Source of the DNA: J084 sp964471405
Lineage (GTDB): Bacteria; Pseudomonadota; Alphaproteobacteria; Sphingomonadales; Rhodothalassiaceae
DNA length: 11,145 nucleotides
Direction of reading: 5' to 3'
Assembly: GCA_964471405.1 (NCBI GenBank)
Contig: CAYYGH010000070.1
Location: forward strand, 1 to 11,145
Of the stretch, positions 6,593 through 11,145 are shown one piece after another. Under the pieces are notes generated by a model, which saw only the letters and a program-made list of their open reading frames with translations, was not told the origin of the DNA and made no database searches. Each line of letters starts with the position of its first letter. Position 1 is the stretch's first letter. The position numbers and the translations under genes were made by a program.

Positions 6593-7987
6593 ATGAAGGC
6601 GCTCAACGCGATTCGGATCGGTGGACGGGAGCTGCTGCCCCTCATCGAGGGCGGCAAGGGGATATCGGTGACATCCGGAGCCTCCTCGGGCCCTTGGGCC
6701 GCGATGGGGGGAATCGGCACGGTCTCTGCGGTCAATGCCGATTCCTATGACGATGAGGGACGCATCATCCCGCAGGTCTATCGCGGCCGCACACGGCGCG
6801 AGCGTCATGAGGAGCTCATCCGCTATGCGATTGCCGGCGGGATCGCGCAGGTGAAGAAGGCCTATGAGCTCTCGCGGGGCATGGGCGCGCTCAACATCAA
6901 CATTCTCTGGGAGATGGGCGGCGCCCAGCGGGTGCTGGAGGGGGTGCTCGAGAAGGTCCGCAATCTGATCCACGGGGTCACCTGTGGCGCGGGGATGCCG
7001 TATCGTCTGGCCGAGATCTGCGCGCGCCATGGTGTCCACTACTATCCGATCGTCTCTTCCGCCCGGGCGTTCCGGGCGCTGTGGAAGCGCGCCTATCACA
7101 AGTTTGCGGAATATCTGGGGGCCGTGGTCTACGAGGATCCCTGGCGGGCGGGCGGCCACAACGGACTCTCCAATGCCGAAGATCCCGAACAGCCCCAGGA
7201 TCCCTATCCGCGGGTCAAGGCCCTGCGCGAGACAATGCGCGAGGCCGGCCTCGGCGAGGTGCCGATCGTGATGGCGGGCGGTGTGTGGTGGCTGAGCGAG
7301 TGGGAGGACTGGATCGACAATCCCGAGCTTGGCCCCATCGCCTTTCAGTTCGGCACCCGGCCCCTGCTCACCCGCGAAAGCCCCATCCCGCAGGCCTGGA
7401 AGGAGAAGCTTCTTACCCTCAAGCCGGGGGATGTGCTGCTCCACCGCTTCTCGCCCACGGGCTTCTATTCGTCGGCGATCCGCAATCGCTTCCTGGAGCG
7501 GCTGATCGCGCGCAGCTCTCGGCAGATCGCCTATTCGCTGGTGGCGGCCGGCGAGCATGATACCCTGCTGACGGATGGTTCCCGCCGCCGTTTCTACGTG
7601 ACCGCCATGGATGCCGAGCGCGCCCGCCGCTGGATGGCGGAAGGATACACGCAAGCGCTCAAGACGCCGGACAATACGCTCGTCTTCGTTTCCCCGCAGG
7701 AGGCCGACCAGATCCGCCGCGACCAGCGGGCATGCATGGGCTGCCTGTCCATGTGCCATTTCTCCGGCTGGGTGGAGGATCCGCAGCGCTTCCCGCCGCG
7801 CAAGGCCGATCCGCGCTCCTTCTGCATCCAGAAAACGCTGCAGGATGTGGCCCATGGCGGATCGGTTGAGGACAACCTCGTTTTCGCGGGCCACAACGTC
7901 TACCGATTCGCCCAGGATCCCTTCTACTCGAACGGCTACATCCCCAGCGTGAAGGAACTGATCGAACGGATTTTGACCGGCTACTAG
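6593..7987 (+). CDS. Nitronate monooxygenase-family FMN oxidoreductase with C-terminal four-cysteine extension
   Basis: A 464-residue TIM-barrel flavoprotein of the nitronate monooxygenase / 2-nitropropane dioxygenase class, likely cytoplasmic. The N-terminal GASSGPWAAMGG is the usual first strand and loop. EDPWRAGGHNG contains H189, the position of the catalytic histidine in nitronate monooxygenases. VIVMAGGVWW and AFQFGTRPLLTRESPI match the FMN-phosphate-binding and end-of-barrel segments (GTxFLxTxES in the family). It is about 100 residues longer than typical members. The extra C-terminal part has C381-x2-C384-x3-C388-x22-C411, a pattern suited to a metal or Fe-S site. ATG 6593 is the only start: TGA at 6557-6559 closes the frame upstream with no ATG, GTG or TTG between. 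The Shine-Dalgarno sequence is weak. True nitronate oxidation is unproven; another NAD(P)H- or flavin-dependent reduction is equally possible. Confidence 0.85.
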   Translation: MKALNAIRIGGRELLPLIEGGKGISVTSGASSGPWAAMGGIGTVSAVNADSYDDEGRIIPQVYRGRTRRERHEELIRYAIAGGIAQVKKAYELSRGMGALNINILWEMGGAQRVLEGVLEKVRNLIHGVTCGAGMPYRLAEICARHGVHYYPIVSSARAFRALWKRAYHKFAEYLGAVVYEDPWRAGGHNGLSNAEDPEQPQDPYPRVKALRETMREAGLGEVPIVMAGGVWWLSEWEDWIDNPELGPIAFQFGTRPLLTRESPIPQAWKEKLLTLKPGDVLLHRFSPTGFYSSAIRNRFLERLIARSSRQIAYSLVAAGEHDTLLTDGSRRRFYVTAMDAERARRWMAEGYTQALKTPDNTLVFVSPQEADQIRRDQRACMGCLSMCHFSGWVEDPQRFPPRKADPRSFCIQKTLQDVAHGGSVEDNLVFAGHNVYRFAQDPFYSNGYIPSVKELIERILTGY

Positions 7988-7994
7988 ACGCGCC

Positions 7995-8011
7995 GTGAAA
8001 AAAAGTGTCAC
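7995..8011. promoter_or_regulatory. GTGA-N9-TCAC dyad upstream of the Fur-like gene
   Basis: GTGA (7995-7998) and TCAC (8008-8011) form a perfect 4+4 dyad with a nine-base A-rich spacer, followed by the AT-rich CATATTATC. This is one of the few AT-rich stretches in the window. The core TGA-N9-TCA has the form described for iron-responsive boxes in Rhodobacterales. An operator or promoter here is an inference; so short a motif can occur by chance. Confidence 0.35.
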
Positions 8012-8114
8012 ATATTATCTTCTCAACCAGAGCATGGGGCGTGAGCAAGGAAGACAAAGGGGCGCCATGACGGAGACAGGATCGGACCACAGCACACAGG
8101 AAGGACTGGACATC

Positions 8115-8408
8115 ATGGCCACTTCGGCGACCTTTTCGCAGGCGGCCGACCTCCTCCAAAGGCTCGGCCTGCGGTCCACACGGGCGCGCTTGTGGCTGCT
8201 GCATCTGCTGATCAAGGAAGGGGTGGAAGGGGATGCCCTGTCCGCCTCCTCCCTGCGGGCCAAGGCCCGCGAAAGCGGTGTGCCGCTGGCATTGGCCACC
8301 GTCTACAACACGCTCAACAAGCTGGTCTCGGTGGGAGCGCTGGTGGTCACCCGCGGCACCCAGGGCGTTCTGCGCTATCGCTTGCGGGCGGATCTGATGC
8401 CGCAATAG
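8115..8408 (+). CDS. Short Fur/Irr-family regulator containing only the winged-helix domain
   Basis: A 97-residue protein matching the DNA-binding half of Fur-family repressors, closest to Irr. It has GLRSTRARLWLLHLL (18-32), an SASSLRAKARESG helix, the recognition segment PLALATVYNTLNKLVSVGAL (57-76), and a wing (VVTRGTQGVLRYRL). It stops at 97, just where Fur proteins begin the metal-binding dimerisation domain. The HHH and metal-ligand motifs are absent, and no downstream frame restores them. AGGAAGGA (8098-8105) nine bases before ATG 8115 supports this start. ATG 8067 and GTG 7995 are in-frame alternatives, but the intervening codons have unusually A-rich third positions and the GTG lies in a dyad. 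It starts 127 bases after the flavin oxidoreductase. It may bind DNA without metal sensing, or partner a full-length Fur protein. Confidence 0.75.
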   Translation: MATSATFSQAADLLQRLGLRSTRARLWLLHLLIKEGVEGDALSASSLRAKARESGVPLALATVYNTLNKLVSVGALVVTRGTQGVLRYRLRADLMPQ

Positions 8409-8505
8409 GCAGAAATCCTTCCGCACGGGCAGACAATGATCGCCTCCCGGATGCGGCAGGAGGCCGGGGCGGCTTGTGCGGTGAGCGACCGGCGGCAGGA
8501 ACCGC
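8409..8505. other. Convergent spacer with weak dyads
   Basis: Ninety-seven bases between the stops of two converging genes. GCCTCC (8440-8445) with GGAGGC, and TGAGCG with CGCTCA at about 8482-8508, are 6-bp stems with loops of 11 bases or more. The second overlaps the stop of the SH3 gene. Neither has a T-run, so intrinsic termination is not well supported. Confidence 0.4.
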
Positions 8506-9096
8506 TCAGTCGATGATTTCCCGGGGCAGCACGCCCCACAGCGCCGTCTTCTGTATCCAGGCCTTGCCACCGGCGATGCGCACCCGGCACCAGGCGGGTC
8601 CGCAGCGCAGGATGCGAACCAGCACGCCGGGCTCGGCGCGGTAGAGCACCACCGAATCCGGCCGCGGTTTCGCGTGAAGCGCGACAGGCCGGTCCGCACG
8701 GATCACGCCGAAGCGGCGGCCCGAAAGGAGGGCCGCATGCATCCAGCCGGTGGTGCCGTCGATATCCTCCACCTGCCGCCAGACCCCGTATTCCCGGATC
8801 ACCTTGAGCGGCCAGTTGCGCCGCGTGTAGACCCAGCGCACGGGATACGCCCGGCCGGGACCGCTGCGCAGATTCGCGCGGCGGGCACTGATGGAAACGA
8901 AGCGCGGCAGCGGCAGACCGCTTGCCCCGACCGGCCGGTTGTCGACGGCCGGTGACGGTTGCTGATGGGCATGGCGTGCCCACCACAGCCCGGCCAATGC
9001 CAGCAGCATCACGCAGACGGTCGCTGCGATTCCCAGCTGCACGGGCTTTCTGCGCAGCCAATCCTTTGGTGGCAGGCTTGTCGACTCCTCCATCAT
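8506..9096 (-). CDS. Membrane-anchored bacterial SH3-domain protein
   Basis: A 196-residue protein with one transmembrane segment near the N-terminus (about 20-40, LGIAATVCVMLLALAGLWW). A basic RRK precedes it, so the C-terminal part should be periplasmic. Two SH3-like repeats follow. The first, at about 67-121, reads SARRANLRSGPGRAYPVRWVY...WRQVEDIDGTTGWMH. The second, at about 128-185, reads ADRPVALHAKPRPDSVVLYRAEPGVLV...WCRVRIAGGKAWIQ. This is the SH3_4-type layout common in Alphaproteobacteria, and the role is probably cell-wall or peptide binding. ATG codons at 9096 and 9093 are adjacent; GGAG lies three bases before the first and six before the second, so 9093 may be the true start. The gene is divergent from the 2-hydroxyacid dehydrogenase, an arrangement I recall from other alphaproteobacteria. 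Confidence 0.85.
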   Translation of the reverse strand: MMEESTSLPPKDWLRRKPVQLGIAATVCVMLLALAGLWWARHAHQQPSPAVDNRPVGASGLPLPRFVSISARRANLRSGPGRAYPVRWVYTRRNWPLKVIREYGVWRQVEDIDGTTGWMHAALLSGRRFGVIRADRPVALHAKPRPDSVVLYRAEPGVLVRILRCGPAWCRVRIAGGKAWIQKTALWGVLPREIID

Positions 9097-9169
9097 GGTC
9101 TCCGTCTAGGCAATCGTCGCGGTGCCCGCAAGACTCGCGGCAGCGGGAGGATCTGCAGGAGGGGATTTG

Positions 9170-9202
9170 CCTCATGCGGGCGGCTCTGCTAGCTCCATGA
9201 GG
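9170..9202. repeat. Inverted repeat in the SH3/dehydrogenase divergent region
   Basis: CCTCATG (9170-9176) and CATGAGG (9196-9202) are perfect 7-bp inverted arms around a 19-base spacer. They sit in the 153-base divergent region, 48 bases before the dehydrogenase start. The position suits an operator affecting one or both genes, but no known regulator consensus is recognised. Confidence 0.35.
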
Positions 9203-9249
9203 GGTGCAGATGACGAAGCAGGTGCATCGTGGAAAGGAGCACGCCGGCC

Positions 9250-10239
9250 ATGAATGCGGCACCAAGACCCAGGGTCATCGTTACCCGGCGGTTGCCGGCG
9301 GTCGTGGAGCGGCGCATGGCCGAGCTGTTCGACGCCCGCTTCAACGCCGATGATCACCCCTTCACCCAGGCCGAATTGCGTGCGGCGGTGGCCGAGGCCG
9401 ATGTGCTGGTCCCCACGGTTACCGACCGGATCGACAAGGGCGTGCTGGCGGCCGCCGGTCCGCAGCTGAGATTGATCGCGAATTTCGGCAATGGCGTCGA
9501 TCACATCGATCTGGCCACGGCCCGCGCGCGCGGCATCACGGTCACCAATACTCCGGGTGTGCTGACCGAGGATACCGCCGATGTCGCCTTTGCGCTCATC
9601 CTGATGACGCTGCGGCGGCTCACGGAGGCCGAGCAGATGCTGCGTCAGGGGCGCTGGCAGGGCTGGTCGCCGACGGGCCTTCTGGGCACGCGCCTGAAGG
9701 GCCGGCGGCTCGGGATCGTGGGCATGGGACGCATCGGTCGCGCCGTGGCCCGGCGGGCACGGGCGGCCGGGATGCGGATCGTCTATCACAACCGCCGCCG
9801 CCTGCCCGCCGAGATCGAGGCCGAATACGAGGCGCGCTATTACGAACAGCTCGAGCAGATGCTGCCGCGGGTCGATGTCCTGTCCATCCACTGCCCGCAT
9901 ACGCCCGCCACCTATCACCTGCTTTCCGAGCGCCGGTTGCGGCAGCTGCCGCGTCATGCCGTCGTGATCAACACGGCCCGGGGCGAGATCGTGGACGAAG
10001 ATGCCCTGATCCGGCTGCTCGAAGAAGGCAAGCTCGCCGGAGCGGGGCTTGACGTCTTCGAGGGAGAGCCGCGTGTCGATCCCCGCCTGTTCGCCCTGCC
10101 GAATGTGGTGCTGCTGCCGCACATGGGCTCGGCCACCGAAGAGGCCCGCATCGACATGGGTGAGAAGGTGATCATCAACATCAAGACCTTCGTGGATGGC
10201 CATGCCCCGCCGGACCGCGTGCTGGAGGCAAGCTTCTAG
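9250..10239 (+). CDS. D-2-hydroxyacid dehydrogenase (glyoxylate/hydroxypyruvate reductase type)
   Basis: A 329-residue NAD(P)-dependent enzyme reducing a 2-oxo acid to the D-2-hydroxyacid, likely glyoxylate or hydroxypyruvate. The split substrate domain carries NFGNGVDHID (78-87) and NTPGVLTEDTAD (100-111). The Rossmann domain has GMGRIG (158-163). The catalytic set is complete: R244 in NTARGEIVDE, E273 in DVFEGEP and H291 in LPHMGSAT. After the second strand, HNRRR replaces the usual acidic residue, which suggests NADP(H) over NAD(H). AAAGGAG (9233-9239), ten bases before ATG 9250, fixes the start; the upstream in-frame GTG 9229 lies against this Shine-Dalgarno sequence and is unlikely. The length is normal for the family. 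The gene is divergent from the SH3-domain gene and followed by a terminator, so it is probably monocistronic. The exact substrate is uncertain within the family. Confidence 0.93.
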   Translation: MNAAPRPRVIVTRRLPAVVERRMAELFDARFNADDHPFTQAELRAAVAEADVLVPTVTDRIDKGVLAAAGPQLRLIANFGNGVDHIDLATARARGITVTNTPGVLTEDTADVAFALILMTLRRLTEAEQMLRQGRWQGWSPTGLLGTRLKGRRLGIVGMGRIGRAVARRARAAGMRIVYHNRRRLPAEIEAEYEARYYEQLEQMLPRVDVLSIHCPHTPATYHLLSERRLRQLPRHAVVINTARGEIVDEDALIRLLEEGKLAGAGLDVFEGEPRVDPRLFALPNVVLLPHMGSATEEARIDMGEKVIINIKTFVDGHAPPDRVLEASF

Positions 10240-10244
10240 ATGGA

Positions 10245-10283
10245 AAGGGGGGCTGTGCAGGAGCCGCCCCCTTACGCTCTCTT
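10245..10283 (+). terminator. Intrinsic terminator of the dehydrogenase gene
   Basis: AAGGGGGGCT (10245-10254) pairs with AGCCGCCCCCTT (10262-10273), leaving a small bulge and a seven-base loop. The T/C-rich ACGCTCTCTTT follows. It starts five bases after the stop codon. The stem is strong; the T-run is imperfect. Confidence 0.65.
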
Positions 10284-10640
10284 TCCGCTTCCCGGCCCGG
10301 CAACCCGACAGGAAAGGGGATAGCTCAGACTCGCCCCGGACTGGGCCTTTTCTGCCGGTTGTGGCGCCACGCCCGTCACCTGCGCTCTTGTCATGTGCCG
10401 GTACAGCCCTCTGCGTCATCCGCCCCCCTTCTTTCATCGTCACCCGCCGTCTTCCTTCCCTCGTCACCCGCCGACGGTTGCCGGCCCGCACCCCCTGCCT
10501 CGGGCGGCCGCCCGGGGCAGGGGGCCGTCCCGCATCATGCGGACCATCCCGATCCCCACACACCCCCACCAGACAACCCGCCGTCTCTTTCTTTTGTGCG
10601 CCGACATCCCCCTTCGTCACCCGCCGACATGCTCCCTTCT

Positions 10641-10671
10641 CGTCATCCGCCGGCCAAGACCGGCGGATCCA
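10641..10671 (+). repeat. Palindromic element copy 1 (CGTCATCCGCCGG...)
   Basis: Arms ATCCGCCGG (10645-10653) and CCGGCGGAT (10660-10668) are perfect 9-bp inverted repeats around CCAAGA. They are preceded by CGTC and followed by CCAG. The layout is that of the interspersed palindromes seen in many alphaproteobacterial genomes. Confidence 0.75.
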
Positions 10672-10773
10672 GCGGGAAGCGGTGGGAGATCCGGGGCCTG
10701 GGGTTCTTCCCCCTCGTGGATCCAGTAAAAGGCAGAGAAAGCCCACCTGCGCCGGGGGCGTCCCACGCGGCAG

Positions 10774-10804
10774 CTGGATTCGCCGCCTGAAGCGGCGAAT
10801 GACG
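10774..10804 (-). repeat. Palindromic element copy 2, opposite orientation
   Basis: Arms ATTCGCCGC (10778-10786) and GCGGCGAAT (10792-10800) are perfect, around CTGAA, followed by GACG. On the minus strand it reads CGTCATTCGCCGC...GAATCCAG, the same consensus as copy 1, so the two copies face each other across about 100 bases. Confidence 0.75.
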
Positions 10805-10806
10805 AT

Positions 10807-10838
10807 TCAGTGATCGGTGATCAGTCATCAGTGATCGG
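10807..10838 (+). repeat. TCAGTGATCGG direct repeat pair
   Basis: TCAGTGATCGG occurs at 10807-10817 and 10828-10838, with GTGATCAGTCA between. This gives a short TGATC-rich block of lower GC immediately after palindrome copy 2. Function is unknown; it is probably part of the repeat cluster. Confidence 0.7.
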
Positions 10839-10870
10839 GATGGCGAGGACCACCCGCCGGCACCTTTCCT

Positions 10871-10919
10871 CGTCATCCGCCGATGCCGGGTCAAAGCCCG
10901 GGGCGGGCTTGATCGGCGG
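10871..10919 (+). repeat. Palindromic element copy 3 with nested hairpin
   Basis: CCGCCGAT (10877-10884) pairs with ATCGGCGG (10912-10919). Inside it, CCGGG (10886-10890) pairs with CCCGG (10897-10901) around a six-base loop. It opens with CGTCATCCGCC like copy 1 but has a longer interior. Confidence 0.65.
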
Positions 10920-11104
10920 GTCCGGCGGAAAGAGGGGAGAGCACCTCGCGCCGGGGATGCTTTCCCCCTCCGGTGAGGGAAGGGGCCCCGGCGGTGGGGG
11001 GCATCGGATGGAGGAGGGAGCGCCCGGCGGCGGGGATGTTCTGTCCACGGAGCCGGAGGACGGCGGTGACGGCCTCATGCGGCGGGAAGTGTTCCATCCG
11101 CCGG

Positions 11105-11135
11105 ATGGATTCGCCTTCTCTGCCGGCGAATGACG
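11105..11135 (-). repeat. Palindromic element copy 4, opposite orientation
   Basis: ATTCGCC (11109-11115) pairs with GGCGAAT (11125-11131) around nine bases, then GACG. It shares TGGATTCGCC and GGCGAATGACG with copy 2. With copy 3 it bounds a 265-base segment. Confidence 0.7.
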
Positions 11136-11145
11136 TCAAGGGAGG

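Larger units (their letters stand above)
10414..10881 (+). repeat. Six direct copies of CGTCAYCCGCC
   Basis: Exact matches to CGTCA[C/T]CCGCC begin at 10414, 10438, 10462, 10615, 10641 and 10871. The first three are spaced exactly 24 bases apart and the fourth and fifth 26 apart. Intervening bases are C/T-rich and only partly conserved. The 11-mer is also the outer arm of the palindromes nearby, so these are probably half-copies of the same element. They are too short and irregular for a CRISPR array. Confidence 0.8.
10274..11145. other. Long gene-free, repeat-rich region
   Basis: About 870 bases with open frames on both strands but none that reads as a protein. Translations are Pro/Ser/Arg-rich and track the repeats, no frame has a good ribosome-binding site, and frames overlap on all strands. 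The content is short direct and inverted repeats around CGTCAYCCGCC plus a TCAGTGATCGG pair. The window ends here, so the next gene is not seen. Confidence 0.7.

Noticed and set aside
6306..6596. 96-codon plus-strand frame spanning the FlaEY-like 3' end and the following spacer
   Set aside because: Its first third overlaps the real gene in another frame; Arg-rich shadow content with no recognisable fold.
6587..8011. 474-codon minus-strand frame opposite the flavin oxidoreductase gene
   Set aside because: It mirrors the plus-strand gene, which has catalytic and FMN motifs; the antisense translation has none. High GC keeps it open.
10319..10360. tRNA-like start (GATAGCTCAG)
   Set aside because: No matching acceptor strand, no D-loop GG, no anticodon arm and no TTCGA-type T-loop follow at the right distance.
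9172..10746. 524-codon minus-strand frame across the dehydrogenase gene and repeats
   Set aside because: Antisense of a well-defined enzyme and of repeats; no domain, no ribosome-binding site.
10196..10813. 205-codon plus-strand frame beginning in the dehydrogenase gene and running through the repeat region
   Set aside because: Starts inside the real gene, crosses its terminator, and has Pro/Arg-rich low-complexity content made by the repeats.
10414..10881. CRISPR array
   Set aside because: The repeats are 11 bases with spacings of 24, 24, 153, 26 and 230, spacers are not uniform, and no cas gene is present.

Overview
This is a GC-rich window (roughly two thirds G+C by eye) from the chromosome of an alphaproteobacterium. 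The case rests on five things: an EttA-type ABC-F protein, a divergent SH3-domain/D-2-hydroxyacid dehydrogenase pair of a kind I recall from this class, an Irr-like Fur DNA-binding domain, a CtrA-type box (GTAA-N7-TTAAC) beside a sigma-54 promoter ahead of a flagellar-type gene, and interspersed palindromes of the CGTCATYCGCC type. The order cannot be fixed from sequence alone.

Layout. 2-1678 (minus) is a complete ettA, an ABC-F ATPase acting on the ribosome. A 282-base divergent spacer with a perfect 9-bp hairpin follows. 1961-3415 (plus) is a secreted M28 zinc peptidase with a PA-like insert. 3416-3559 is a compact regulatory region holding the CtrA-like box and a near-consensus sigma-54 promoter. 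It drives 3560-6418 (plus), a cysteine-free 952-residue FlaEY-like protein built from two hook-IN-like segments around a beta-propeller. 6593-7987 (plus) is an FMN-dependent nitronate monooxygenase-like oxidoreductase with a four-cysteine C-terminal extension. 8115-8408 (plus) is a very short Fur/Irr-like regulator with only the DNA-binding half. 8506-9096 (minus) is a membrane-anchored SH3-domain protein, divergent from 9250-10239 (plus), a glyoxylate/hydroxypyruvate reductase-type dehydrogenase with a good terminator.

The last ~870 bases (10274-11145) hold no credible gene. They are filled with related inverted and direct repeats that look like decayed copies of a palindrome-ended element.

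The genes do not form one operon. They are mostly single transcription units in housekeeping, stress, redox and cell-envelope roles. The most notable parts are the orphan flagellar-type gene with its own cell-cycle and sigma-54 signals, the putative metal-binding tail on the flavoprotein, the half-size Fur protein, and the terminal repeat region. I see no defence, CRISPR, phage or transposase genes.
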